From Punica granatum (lineage: Eukaryota > Streptophyta > Magnoliopsida > Myrtales > Lythraceae): 64,000 nucleotides of DNA. Where the stretch lies: NCBI RefSeq assembly GCF_007655135.1, contig NC_045129.1, positions 6,634,001 through 6,698,000 on the forward strand, in the 5' to 3' direction. Below the pieces are notes generated by a model. That model searched no databases and was not told the origin of the DNA. It saw only the letters and a list, made by a program, of their open reading frames with translations. Below are positions 31,940 to 44,393 of this stretch, in pieces (within the stretch, counting starts at the first letter, position 1; every line of letters begins with the position of its first letter). Position numbers and translations under genes: made by a program.

Positions 31940-34900
31940 ATGGAAGTAATTAAAGTGCTTCACATGAATGGCGGAGTTGGAGAAACAAGCTATGCTAACA
32001 ACTCTTCTGTTCAGGTATATATGTATGCATATACATATTCACATGTATAAAATTTGTCTGTATAATATATGCATGCATATATCGACGTATGCAAGTATGT
32101 TAATATAACCCCTCCGTTGAGATAATATAGTTTCATTATTCTTTCCCTCGCCTCAAAAATACATTAATTCCTTAATGTTTTCAAATTGTAATTACTTTCA
32201 TGGAGAAAAAGGATTTGGTGTAATAACATCCTCCTCGGCGTGGGATTAAGACGTCGTCTTTGATTCTAACCAATCCGACCCTATACTCTTTTATTTTCCA
32301 GTTTCAATTTATTCTCTTATATAGTCCATAAGAAGTGTATAACCGGAAAAGAAAATACTCTCCCTATGTTTTGGGTGAACTACAGGGAGATAAACTAATT
32401 AGATACAGCAACATATTGGCATCGACTAGTCATTTACCCGTACAATGCATTAATTTTTTTTACCTACTCTAATTTTATTTAAATATGTATATTTAGAATA
32501 ATTTTCTAAATTTTAAAATTATAATTGAAAATTTTATTTGAAATAATTTCCATTTTAGTATCTTTACTCTCTTTTTTTCCCTTGAAATTTTAGTATCTTT
32601 ACTCATGAATTAAAGATTACTGGTCGTGAATTAACAACTATATTAATATACAAAAATACTTTTAAGTTACTGTGTGTATATTTACAATATTTATAAATAA
32701 GGAAGTATTCACATAGCAAACACAAGGAAAAAAATATTAAAAATCAATATGGATTGGTTGAAGTGATTCTTGATGCTTGTTTCTTTCAAATAAGATTTTG
32801 GATTCAAGTCTTGTGAATGGAAAAAATTCACGTTCGGAGAGTTTTACTCCTTAATGAGCTAACAAGATTTAAACTGGTCGAGACCATTGCGTTTTTGGGT
32901 ACCATGGTGTAATAAATGTCGAGATTAAGTATATGCTATAATTAAAGAAGCAAAAAGAATAAATGTCAAGATTAAGTATGTGCTATAATTAAAGAAGCAA
33001 AAACTACTTCAAAATATTACTTATTATATATATATATATGTATATACATTTCGATGCGTACACTGGTATTCGAAAGCTAACAAGGCCCAAATTAATCCAG
33101 TTCGAGCTAAGTTTGCTTTCTAAGGGGTAAAATTCTCTCAATCATGAATTTTTTTCATTCCCAATACTCGAATTAGAGACCTCATTTAAGGGAAATAAGC
33201 ATTAAACCACTAGTACTATATATATTTTTATAGTAAATGTAATATTGAGCATGATTGTATTCACAAAAAATTATATTAGTGAAGGAGGATAAGTTTCACT
33301 TTTATTTTTTTGGTCTGAGAAGTTTCACATTGTAAAAAATATATTTCTAGAATAGATTAACTATATTCCTACAAAGATTTATTTCTAGATCTATTTATAT
33401 TGGTACATTTAATATGAATAAAAGTAAAATTATATTTCTTACTAAATGATAATTCAGTGATCCTATTTATTATATGTATTGTAGGTAAAAAAAATTATTT
33501 AATTCTATTATATTAAAATATTTATGCATAATATATTAGCAGATTCTATTTTCTTATGGGTTATAGATATGAAAAATAATTAGTGCATATTAAATCTTGT
33601 ATGAGGCTTGTGAGTTTTCCTTATAATCGAAAAAAATTATTATATGTGTTAAATTACTGTTTAAGAAAAGTTAAGTTGCCGGTTGTTTCTTACCTATGCA
33701 CTTAATTACCTATATATGAATAAGATAGAAAGATCCAATTCTGTATACATATCTTTAAGTACTACAAGCCTTTTGGCACAATGATGGCTTTTTTGGTGCA
33801 GCTGGAGATGATATCGATGACGAGACCCATCTTGGAGGAAGCCATAACCGGCCTCTACTTAAGTATCTTGCCATGGCCATCAACCCTCGCGATCGCGGAC
33901 TTGGGGTGTTCCTCAGGCTCGACCGCATTTTTTGCAGTGTCTGAGGTTATCAGAGCAGTGGAGAATTTAAGCGGGAAAATGGGGCATAACGAGCCTCCCG
34001 AGTACCAATGCTACCTGAATGACTTACCAGGAAACGATTTCAATGCCCTCTTCAGGGCGTTACCAAAGATGCAGGAGGAGGCCCGATGTTTCTTCACTGG
34101 GGTTCCTGGCTCCTTTTATGGCCGGCTCTTCCCTTGCAAGAGTTTACATTTTGTTCACTCGTCGTTGGCTCTCAACTGGCTCTCTCAGGTAGTGATGACT
34201 GCTCAATCTCTCGATCTTTAGATGACCTTAAAGGCACATTTCAATTATCGTCTTGTAGAAGTACACGTACATGTAGATGTACTGCATCCATTGACTTATA
34301 GCAAATCAGTGAAGGTATAACCTCTAAGAAAGGAGTTGCTTATATGTTCATGTATTATAATATCGGGACTAAAGAGTATTTTGGGATCACCCTACCAAAT
34401 ATTTGATAGTATTCTGTCTTTGCCAAAATACTTTAGAAACTTTATTTTCATGAAAAAGATAATAACACAAAATAACCTATAATCAAGACAATTACCTTCA
34501 GGTTCCCCGGATGATAGAGTGTAACAAAGGGAATATATACATGGCAAGCTCAAGTCCGAAGAGTGTGATGGATGCTTATTACCAGCAATTTCAGAACAAT
34601 TTCTCAGTATTTCTAAAGTGTCGTGCAATGGAGCTTGTGCCTGGAGGATGCATGGTTCTGACATTCCTGGGAAGAAGAAGCGAGGATCGGTCGAGCTCAG
34701 AGTGTTGTAGCATTTGGGAGCTCTTGGCCATGGCTCTCAATGAAATGGTCTCAGAGGTGACTAGAGAACAAAAAAATTCCATTTTAATTTTTTTTTTAAG
34801 TTTACAAATGAGACTCATTGAGCCTTTACACATAATTTTACACGTCTTTATACATATATATATATATATATATATATATCTGTGTGTGTGTGTGTATGTC

Positions 34901-35527
34901 GCGTTTGGCCACGGGAACAATTTCCTTAAAATTAGAATTAGAAGGGAAAAAAACCCAATATCATAGCCGGCATTCTGGAACTGCTGTGTTTGTATGAGCC
35001 TTCGATTTTAACCCTAACTTGAAATGATATAAAGAAGGTCTAGTCATCTGAAACTGACACATCTATAATTAATTAAGAAACACGAATCTGACATAGTAGA
35101 ACGAACTACGCTTCTGCCTAATCTCTATTTTTTGTTTAAAAAAACACAGGGACTAATCGAAAAAGAGAAGATGGACGCATTTAACATCCCACAGTATTCG
35201 CCCTCCCCATCAGAAGTCAAGGCAGAGGTTTTTAAGGAAGGATCTTTCTTCATCAACCATTTGGAGGTCTCATCAGAGGTGAATTGGAGTGGTAACAACA
35301 AGAAATTAAATGGTCATCGGAGCAGCAGCAACGGGAAGGACGGGGAAGGATACCATGTGGCAAGGTGCATCAGATCCGGCACCGAGCCCATCCTGATAAG
35401 CCACTTCGGTGAAGCGATCATGGAGGATGTGTTCCACCGCTACGGGATGCTGATCGAGGACCGGATGGCGAAGGAGAAGACCGTGTTCGTCGCTGTCACT
35501 GTGTCTCTTACGAGAAGGCCAGCATGA
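31940..35527 (+). CDS. SABATH carboxyl methyltransferase, copy A
   Basis: Four exons: 31940-32014, 33802-34188, 34502-34756 and 35150-35527, all GT/AG, giving 364 residues (family usual 350-380). MEVIKVLHMNGGVGETSYA is the classic N-terminus, with Gln25 (SAM/carboxylate contact in SAMT). Motif I is IADLGCSSG (56-64), followed by LNDLPGNDFNALF, PGSFYGRLFP and HSSLALNWLSQ with the carboxylate-binding Trp at 151. The C-terminus ends SLTRRPA. Cytosolic SAM-dependent methylation of a small acid (salicylate, benzoate, jasmonate or similar) is expected. The usual Tyr147 is Leu and position 150 is Asn, so the substrate cannot be predicted. The TATA region reads TTATTTAAAAAG. Intron 1 (1.8 kb) holds two SINEs in opposite orientation. 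Confidence 0.92.
32750..32930 (+). mobile_element. SINE in SABATH A intron 1 (forward)
   Basis: Same family as 15425-15605: GATTCAAGTCTTGTGAATGG, CACGTTCGGAGAGTTTTACTCC and the GTACCATGGTGTAAT end. Box B is slightly decayed. Confidence 0.55.
33060..33215 (-). mobile_element. SINE in SABATH A intron 1 (reverse)
   Basis: Reverse copy of the same family (GGGGTAAAATTCTCTCAATC, CATTCCCAATACTCGAATTAG). Together with 32750-32930 it can form an intramolecular inverted pair within the intron transcript. Confidence 0.5.
34851..34898. repeat. compound TA/TG microsatellite in SABATH A intron 3
   Basis: A run of about thirteen TA units followed by about seven TG units. In copy B the corresponding place (about 47305-47325) has only a few units. 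A fast-evolving difference between the paralogues. Confidence 0.7.
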
Positions 35528-35649
35528 GTAGAGGAGGTGGAGGAGAAAATATTTTTGAAGCAGTACCCGTTCAAAGAGTCATGAGCGAGTTATCCATTAA
35601 TGGTATAGTTAATCCATTGGAATAAAGAAAAGGATAACATTATTGGGAT

Positions 35650-36490
35650 TTTATTTCATTGTACTAGATGCATCGTCTTTCCTTATAACCGAAAAAAAAA
35701 AAATAGTGTTATGCAGTGACACTATCTCTCGCTTGTAAATTAAGAAGTTGTCTTTTTTATAGAATTTCTTCCATGCCCTTTTTATTATTCATTTTCCTTC
35801 CATTATTTATTAGCCCATATAACAGAAAAAAGAAAAAAAAAAAAGCTCATCAAAACATATAACCTATTCTTTGGAAAGTATGGTTGTCTTAAGTTCCTTC
35901 TTTGTATGATTTTTCTATGTCAAAGAAAAATGAGGAAAAAAGAGATCAAAATTTAATGCAGTGATGGTACTCAACCACCAGGAATTAAAACGTTTACGTG
36001 GCATTTAGTTTACTGGAATAAAATTGAGGAGAATTAGAATTGAAAAGCGAAAGGAATTTGAATGATTAGAATTGAAATTCTTAATTCAAAAATTTGTTTG
36101 GTTGAGTCTCGAAATCAGCACAGAATGGATTTAGAATATGAAAAGATTGAAATGTCCTTCCTTTATAAAAATAAAAATATTAAATAATATAATAATAAAT
36201 TAAAAAAAATTTCACCGCCGCATGATCTCCACCTCCACCATTAGAGCGACCTCTTCCGATCGGTCTCGGCACAGCGATACCGGATCTGGCCTCCCCATGG
36301 CCAAATCTCACCGACAATGGTGAGTTTTGACTAGTGGGAGGTCGACCCGAAACCCTAATCTCGGGAGCCTCACCAGGGCGACAGCCTCGGAGGCTCGCCC
36401 TAGGCTCACGAGGACTTGACGAGGTCGCCGGCCCTCGATGAGCCTCGCCCATGGGCTCAGGGACCTTGTCCCGCCATCGCCCTGCCCTCG
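35650..36490. other. spacer between duplication units, with GC-rich segment
   Basis: AT-rich DNA to about 36200, then a GC-rich segment (36205-36490) similar in composition to the core at 24830-25290. No intact gene. The TTTAGTTTACTGGAATAAAATTG start near 36005 may be a transposon end. Confidence 0.4.
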
Positions 36491-37783
36491 CGAGCCCAAA
36501 ATTAATCTAATCTAGGTGCCTAACAATGTACCTATACGCCAGTGACCAATTTCTATTTCAGTAAGTACCAACCAAGGTCCACCAACTAAGAATAATTCTG
36601 GACTACAAACAAATGGGGACTACGACTCTCCCCATTGTTATAGTATCGATGTTTAGTTGTCATAGTTTTTGGTCACGTTCACCTGATTTAATATATTGCC
36701 ACAAAAAGATTTGAAGGAATACTAGTCTAACATAAGCTATTCAAAAGGAAGAAACATAGGTTGGGTCCATGAATCATGTTTATTGTGGATTTGTTTCGAG
36801 TTCCTCGGCATCCAACAACCACTCTGGTGAGGTCATCAGCAGCTCCAGCGGTCGGCGACTACCTTGCCTAGGGCAATAGTGGCAGGAGTTGGGTCACCAC
36901 CGCCCCCTATCATCTCTCTCTTCATCTTGAAGAGAGGGAGAGAGTAAGAAGATTGGAGCTGTGCCGGGATTCCGACCACCACAGTCTCAATTATTTCATC
37001 TCCCTTTTTCGACTGAAGAAAGTGAGGGAGAGACGTCAGCCATCACCTCTCCAGAAGACGTCGTGGGAGCCCGCTGCCCAGCATTGAGCCCCCACCTCTC
37101 CCTCCATATCCAAGTTCTGCGAGCTCCGGCCTCCCCCCCAAAAAAAAAACAACAACAACAACAACAATTTTTAAAGTTTAGTTTTATTTTTAAAATTGAA
37201 AATATTTATTAGGGATATATTGGTCATTTCACTTTAATATCCTAGTTTTAAATCTAAACACACTTCAAATACTTGATTAGGATATAGCAAACCCGCAAGA
37301 TTTAAAATCCCATTCCATCCACTTCTATTTCAGTCCCTAAACCGGCAACCAAATGTAGCCATTATAATATGAGGTAGATTTACGAGCCTAATAAGATTAT
37401 CTCTTATTAGGTAGAGAAAGAAATAAAAGGACACAGGAAGTGAGACGTATAAAATGCCCTCTGCGTGAGAGTAAACAATGATTTTCAGAGGTCTCTCTTA
37501 GTTCACTGGGGGTGTAAGCGTCTACTGTTGTGCTATACTGTCTTGTTTCTTGATGTCTGGCTATGATGTGCATGTCTCCTCTTTAATTTCTCTATTTTAT
37601 TTTTTATTTTTTATTTTTGCTGTTCACTAGGCCTGCTCGCCTCTTTTTCCCATTTTAATGGGCTCTGAGCTTCTTTGCTTTAATTTGTACTGAGTCCACA
37701 ATGGGATATTGTATTTGGAAGAAGTCAATGATAAAGGAAAAAGCCCTCTGAGTCGGAAGTGAGGGAAGAGGTTTCGGAAGAAC

Positions 37784-37984
37784 CAAGGCGGAGCCAGCAT
37801 AATAGCAGGGTCAATTACTCCCTCTGAACTTTAAATATTTTAAAATTTTACCTCAAATATATATTTATTGTAACATTTTTGTCCCTTTGCTTCCCCCAAC
37901 TTTGAATTTTTAAAATTTTATCCCAAAATTATATTTATTATAATATTTTTGCCCCCCTCGACAGAAATCCTAGCTTCGCCCCTG
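37784..37984. mobile_element. hAT-type MITE inserted in unit 2 only
   Basis: 201 bp with ends CAAGGCGGAGCCAG and, reverse-complemented, CAGGGGCGAAGCTAG, resembling the CAGGGGCGGAGC ends of plant hAT-type MITEs. Flanking octamers GGAAGAAC and GAAAGAAG look like a mutated 8-bp duplication of GGAAGAAG. The empty site is still present in unit 1 (TTTCGGAAGAAGGGTCTTTC near 21562). The insertion therefore followed the segmental duplication. Confidence 0.7.
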
Positions 37985-38579
37985 GAAAGAAGGGTCTTTC
38001 TCCATCAACCGTTTGGAAGCAACAACCGGGAACACGGTCATGACCAGAGCAGCAACATGGAGCAAAATGTGAAATTGGCCAACCCCGTGGGTAGCCTTTT
38101 TTTCCTAATTGTTGTTTGTAACTGGAAAAGGAGAAAGAAGAACACACAATGACAATCGTGTTATCTCTGACGTGTCCGTAATTGTCATTGGATGATATAG
38201 ACTTGGTATTAGCAAGAATCACGAGTATTCATTAAAAAAAAAAAACATAAATCACGAGCATGTCTTGGAGAGACCAATCACCATAGGCCAACATGAAATC
38301 TGACAAGTACAAGCTTCGCCCGCCTACATTTTCTTGTTTGTCTAAAAAATTGAGAAAACCGCCTCCATATGAAATGAACATTGGACACGTGGAAATCTAG
38401 GTGAAATTATTGTTTATACAGGTGCAAGAAAGAAATTACTGGAAAAAGTATTGGAGATATACTTGCCTAGGATACATGGATATTATTTGTAAATATTTAC
38501 TAGCCTATTTAGGTCATGTATTTTAGGAAATAGCAGATTTCTTTTCTTCTTTGGCTAATTTATTATTTGTAAATATTTA

Positions 38580-38890
38580 CAACTTTCGTGCCCAGGATAA
38601 GCTGCTGCACAACAGAGGATCTCCCAATTTCTTGAGATGTAATTGCGGATTTCAGAGAGTATATCTAAAATAATCTTTTGAAAACCTATCGACCAAGCAA
38701 GTTCGAGACCCGAACGAACTCCCCACAACTCAGCCAAAACTGAAGTTGCAATACCAGCATTATGAACAAATCTGCAAACCCAGTTTGAGGACAAGCCACG
38801 AATGAGGCCTTCTGCATCAGCTATGCCGGGTTACCTCGAGAGGCCCCATTCGTGTGCAGTTTCAGCCAGTCGCCGGTCGGTTTGCTCCAG
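38580..38890 (-). pseudogene. LINE ORF2 RNase H remnant (unit 2)
   Basis: On the minus strand WLKLHTNGASRGNPA is followed after a stop by EGLIRGLSSNWVCRF and then VLAELWGVRSGLELAW. This is the layout of the RNase H domain of plant non-LTR retrotransposons (consensus LNTDGAxRGNPG ... AELWAxxxGLxLAW). The first catalytic Asp of the TDGA motif is Asn here. No reverse transcriptase lies beside it, so this is a 5'-truncated, dead copy predating the duplication. Confidence 0.65.
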
Positions 38891-39664
38891 CTAATCAGTC
38901 TCCATTCTCTAATGGGCGGCTACGTTACTACTCATAAAAAACATTAATTAATATCCTATTTGCTGCAACTGGGACGATATAGTTGATAGCGCTGCTATAC
39001 TAATGAGGAGGTTACGAACTCCGTAAAAATTTCAAATTAAGGTTTGTTAAGGTTGCTAGATTCCATCTCACATGAGTCCATGTCCAGTGTAAGTTGCATA
39101 TTGTCGTAAACCAACGTCTGCATTCTCGCTATCGGAGCAGATTATATATATTCATCTTACGCGCATAAGAAACGCGAGCAGTCACATCGTAGATTTAGGC
39201 ATTCATGTGAAGACGAAGACGAGGAAGGTTGGATCTGACGAGGGACGTCCATTGCCAGATATAAAAAGGAAATAGAAAGCTCGCCTTTCATGCATATTGC
39301 AGCGTTTCAAAGAAATTTTTATTTGGTCGGTGGTGTTGTACGTACCTAGAGAAATTAAAGATATATGTATATAAAATTGTATATATATTACTTATCCAAA
39401 AAATTGTATTATATTTTTAAGGGTCAATCCGATTCAAACTGAATTAGTTCGGTCTCGTTAGAATTAATGTATATTGAAAAAAAATTTTGGAAAAAGATGT
39501 GTAATGCAATGATACACATGTCCTCGCCAGTAATTAAGTCTAATTCTCATCAATAAAACTATTTATTTTTTATATATATTTATCTTTTTTATTTTCTTTT
39601 ACTAGATGATAATCTCCTTTAATGCCGAAAAAAATGTATATAAAAGTGTCTCACCCAAAAATCT

Positions 39665-40360
39665 ATACCTTTTTATAAGCTAAAGGAGAGTTTTATTAAA
39701 GCGTCTCCTTAGCTTGGCATGTATCATGTTCTAATAATTTTTTTTTCGCTGAATAAAAGGCTAGTTCGGGTTATTAGTCCGATGCGGCTGCCCCAATTAA
39801 AGGAATCTAACCGTCACGGAATGTTCCGATTTATATGCATGTTAAATATATTATATAATACTTTTATCACATTTCAACTACCATAGTGATATAATATTAA
39901 ATTATTTGCTTTCCTTTGCAACTATCTTTTTATTTTCTTATCAATTTGACCTATATTAAAAGGCCTCAATTTTAAAAAATATATACTCTCTCTTAATCCT
40001 TAAATAAAATTTCTCATACTTAATTAGTTCTTAAATTCTCAATTTTCAAATTTTATTCGCAATAGGCAACGCTATTTTCTCAGTATCTTATCTATGGAAT
40101 TACATTATGATATTTCTAATTATTAAAGCATTTCTTAAGATAGAATCAAAATCGTTGTCTAAAAGTCCTATCATATCAACTGTCTTCGGTAAGTGTTCAC
40201 ATTGAAGTTTTATTTTATATCTACGTATAATTTATCTTAAAAGTATTTTTATATTACGACACATTTATTCAGCTACTTCTCAATCGCAGGATAGTAATTG
40301 GATAAGGCTACATATCATGTTAACAAATTATACCGCCACGAAGCGCGGGTCCCAACGCCA
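39665..40360 (+). mobile_element. candidate non-autonomous Helitron (unit 2)
   Basis: Duplicate of 27026-27650 with the same TCTATACCTTTTTATAAGCT start and CCGCCACGAAGCGCGGGTCCC hairpin end. It gained about 85 bp internally near 39740-39820, including a GGTTATTAGTCCGATGCGGC stretch. Confidence 0.4.
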
Positions 40361-42189
40361 CTTATATATATGAAAGGGCCAGTGCGCATGCTGCATTCAA
40401 CATTAAATTTAAGAAGAAAAAACCAAGAAGAGAGTTGGTACTTTCATGATGAGTTGGCGTAAGAACTGCATGAAATTTCTTCCGGATCATGTTTGATCGA
40501 TCGACCGATACTGTGAAGAGAAGCAAATTGCTGATCTTCTGGGTCGCTAGCTTCTAAAATCGGCACTTAATCGATGAACGATATATTTCCGTCTCGGTTG
40601 TTGTGATATCTCTCTGTTTTTTTTCCCCCTGTTTGGGTAATACGGGGAACGAAGCCCGATGGTTATTATGATGTCTTAATTAGCTTAATTTGTTATTTAT
40701 TGTGCTTATACAATAGGATTTATGCAGCTACCCTCGAGACCATGTTTACTAATTTGGTCTTTTGGTAGGATTATTGCACCTTCTTCCGTCGATAAATATA
40801 TGTGATGTTTTATCAATCAAGAGAAACACGAACTTATCTCCGACTATAATTTTTTTAAAAAATCATAAAAAAAAGCTCATAATCTTAGTATAATAAAATG
40901 CAACTTCTTGGTTGATAAGCGAGAATGTGCGCTACTGCGTTATACCTCTTTATCAACTAGCACCTTATTATATACTTGTAACACATTACAACCTATTCTA
41001 GTGTATATTTGCAAAACATATATATATTGAAAATAAATAAACAAAATGATAAAAAAATACAATGCTCGAAAGGGATTAGGCTCAGCCAATAATAAATCGC
41101 AAAATGATAAAAATATTGAAATGTCTATGCTGTAATCAATTGTATGGTGCAATCAATTTTTTGACTGTTGGATGATCAATAAATTATTTCGGCTAGGGCT
41201 ATTTCCACCCCATTTCGGCTAATACACCCCATTTATGCGTTGTTGTACCATATTACCCTTTTATGGCTTTTTTTATGGCTACAACAAATACGGATAAACC
41301 CCCAAATCACTCTCGCAAGCATTTCCCTTCCTTTCTCCATGCATATTTCCTACCATTTATAAAAACTCCTCGTCTCTTTTAATCACAAATCATCAAATCG
41401 TAACTTACCCAGCATCAGAAATTTGAAAATACTTTGAATGTTTTGTACAATAGATGAAAAAAAGTGTTCTCACGCAATTTTTCAATCTCCTTAATTTAGA
41501 GTTGTATTGCCCATTGAAAGATTCTCATACCAAAATACAAAAAGACCATATCTTAATAGTCAAATAAAATAACATTTAGCTTAAGTCAAAAATTGATTGC
41601 TATATGTAAATTGATTTTTTACTTAAATGATTTGAAATTTTATTTGCATAAAAGATAGAAAAATCATATCATTAGGGTGATACAAATATAGAAGAGAAAC
41701 ATATAAAAAAAAATAACGATATCTAAAGAAGAATAATGGTGGGATAAGATAACCAATATGGCACCGAGCGAAGAAGGAAAAAATAATGATTTGATAGGAT
41801 AATAATGTTTCATATGTGATAATAATTTGCAAAATCGTCTAGGTGCTATTATTCAATAAAAAATAAATATCTTGATTTATCAAATCTTTTTCATTTATCA
41901 CCTATAAACCTGAAAATATTGGATCGACTATGGAGACGAATAGCATTGACGTGCATAGAGGAGTTAATACGATCAATACCATCGATCTGAACAAGACACC
42001 TCATTCAGAAGAAGACCTTGTATAAGGTTAGACTGTCCTTAAATTGATAAAGTTTTTTCTTAAAGTAATTCATTATAATATAATGCATTAATATTCTTTT
42101 CTGATTCTATGAACGTTACTATGGCAGGAATGCAGAAGCTCGTAGGGTTGTGATAAAAAGCATATGATGTTCTTGGACTTTTTTTTTTA

Positions 42190-42945
42190 AAAAAAATCTT
42201 TTAAAAGAGTATGAATTTTGACACATTTTTCAATTTTGGCACAACCTTTAATTTTTAATAAAAAAAGTACAAACTTTGATTTTCTTGTCAAGTTAGGCAT
42301 ATGTGTCATTTTCTATCAATTTTGCTGCGTGGTGGAAAATGGTGATTACGGGGCAAACGGTATCACGCCATGTTAGCAAAAATAATAAAAAATTAAAAGA
42401 AAAATAAAAAAGAGAGAAATGCTTCGATCGAAAAAAGGGTGAGGGCTCCGGCTAGCCACTGTAACCCTGACTAGGATCGTCGGTGTCCTCGGAGGGCGTT
42501 GGCTACCCCAGTTAGGGGTGGTGACCGGGATCGATGTCCTACCCACCAAAATTGGGAGAATCCCCAAGGATGGTGGCCAGGATCGAGGCCCCACCCACCT
42601 ATATAGGGAGAACTCCCAATTTGAGAATTCTTCCGGTTCTGTCCATCCCCTAATAAGGTTTGTCGGTGCCCTCTAGCGTAACCGGCAACTCCAATCGGAG
42701 AGCAGTAACTCACCTTTTCTCCGATCAATGTCTTTCTCACTTTTTTTCCTTTTATTTTTTTATTTTTTTACTGAAGTGTCGTGACACCATTTACCGCATA
42801 GACATCGTTTTCCGCCAAGTCAACAAAATGGATAGAAAATGGCACAAATGCTTAACGTGACAAGAAAATCAAAGTTCGTGCGTTTTTTACTAAAAAATAA
42901 AGTTCGTATCAAAATTAAAAATTGGTCAAAATTCATACTTTTTTG
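42190..42945. mobile_element. nested foldback-type element (unit 2)
   Basis: Second copy of 29161-29905 with the same inverted arms, e.g. ATTTTTCAATTTTGGCAC at the left and AAAATTGGTCAAAATTCATA at the right, and the same GC-rich centre at about 42430-42730. It arrived through the segmental duplication, not by a new insertion. Confidence 0.6.
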
Positions 42946-44301
42946 GGCCATTAACCTTAATTATTTTGTATTTTATATTCACTCGGATCATTGCCTCGCC
43001 GAAAATCAATCTCGACCTTTCCATGACAGCACGCAGTAATTAGCTGGACATTTGTCAAATTCCTTGACCCTTCATTATGTCATTTTTTATAAAAATATTC
43101 TTTCTTTCTTCGTTTGTTTGGCCTCTTGCCTTCGTTTCTTCATTATGTCATTTACATATATACTGTAAATCGGCTTATTCAATTAATTAAGTCAAAATAC
43201 AGAAAACTTCACTCAAGCATATTATTTTCTCGCTGTTCGTTCCCCTCTTCTTTGGTAGGGATTTTTAAATTTTTCATGTCATTGCAAAATTAATGTAAGT
43301 CCTTAAATTCCCCTCATTTAATATGAATCATTCGTTGTACATAATTTTTTTGAAGTATTTTCATTCTTTACTTTTCGATTTTCCTCCCACAAACCTTCAC
43401 AACTATAACAAATTAGCTTTCACACGTGAACTAATGAGGAAGGGCAACCATCTACCATAAACCACCCATCAAACCAGGTGCATTAATTGAACCGTAACTC
43501 TAACTGAACCGGTTCAAAATTTTGGTTTAACTATTATGATAAAACCTATTAATTTAGCTGGTCTGATGGCCTCCTTTCAAACGACCCCCGCTGGCCGGAT
43601 TTCCGGCTACCACCGCTGACGGTAGAGGGCATGGAAGCGGTTACATACGATGTCTCCCCCCCATCGATGACATAGCTACGACCATAGACCGCAATCATAG
43701 GAAATAATTCATATAAAAAAACCCAAATTCATATTTTTTTGCTCAGTTAGAAATCATCATGTAATTAATGGATACTTTAACAATGAAATCCCAATATTCA
43801 ATAACAGTTGACTTGGGTTGATTATGGTTCGATCAAATGCCACAATCTGTCAATACAGATAATGTTACCTTAATTTTTTCTATTGCATTGCAATCATAGA
43901 AAATATTTCATATAAGAAACCCAAATTCTACAATTACAATTTTCGGTCGTTACTAAGTTTATTTCTTATCATATTAGGTAATCATGCTAGGATTTTCTAT
44001 TTTAAGATTGTTTGATTCTTAAACAAATACCCTTGATTTAAGGGAATTTTTCTGGTAACATTCAAATGAGGCATTTTTTATATGATAAATGGATTAGATT
44101 GTGATTTTTCAGAGGAGTTTTTTAAATTTTAACACTTATTAAAATAGGCTGTCCAAATTAGACTACATCGGATCTAAGCGTTCAGATTAGTACCGTATGG
44201 TGTGAAAAACTCGAAATCTGCATCATACAATTTGGACCGTTTGTTCTCTTCTTTATTTTCCATTTCCATTTTGCAAACAAATCCAGCGGGACCCATCTGA
44301 G

Positions 44302-44313
44302 TTATTTATAAAG
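44302..44313 (+). promoter_or_regulatory. TATA box of SABATH copy B
   Basis: TTATTTATAAAG lies about 80 bp upstream of the ATG at 44389. The matching site of copy A (31861-31872) reads TTATTTAAAAAG, so copy B has the more canonical TATA sequence. Confidence 0.6.
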
Positions 44314-44351
44314 CTTGCATCTGGGAAGCTCATACAAACTCAAAGCATACC

Positions 44352-44354
<3 letters not shown>

Positions 44355-44389
<35 letters not shown>
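44355..44389. repeat. GA microsatellite in 5' leader of SABATH copy B
   Basis: About seventeen uninterrupted AG units run straight into the ATG. Copy A has a shorter, interrupted GA run at the same place (about 31916-31940). Confidence 0.85.

Positions 44390-44393
<4 letters not shown>

Larger units (their letters stand above)
20284..35645. repeat. large tandem segmental duplication, unit 1
   Basis: Colinear with 36493-48065 in direct orientation, from CTAACAATGTACCTATACGCC at the left to CCATTAATGGTATAGTTAATCC at the right. Compared with unit 2 it has an extra block of about 3.8 kb (21.73-25.56 kb, holding the TRIM and MITEs) and an extra block of about 0.6 kb (29.95-30.55 kb). It lacks the hAT-type MITE at 37784. 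It contains a full SABATH gene at its right end. Confidence 0.9.
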
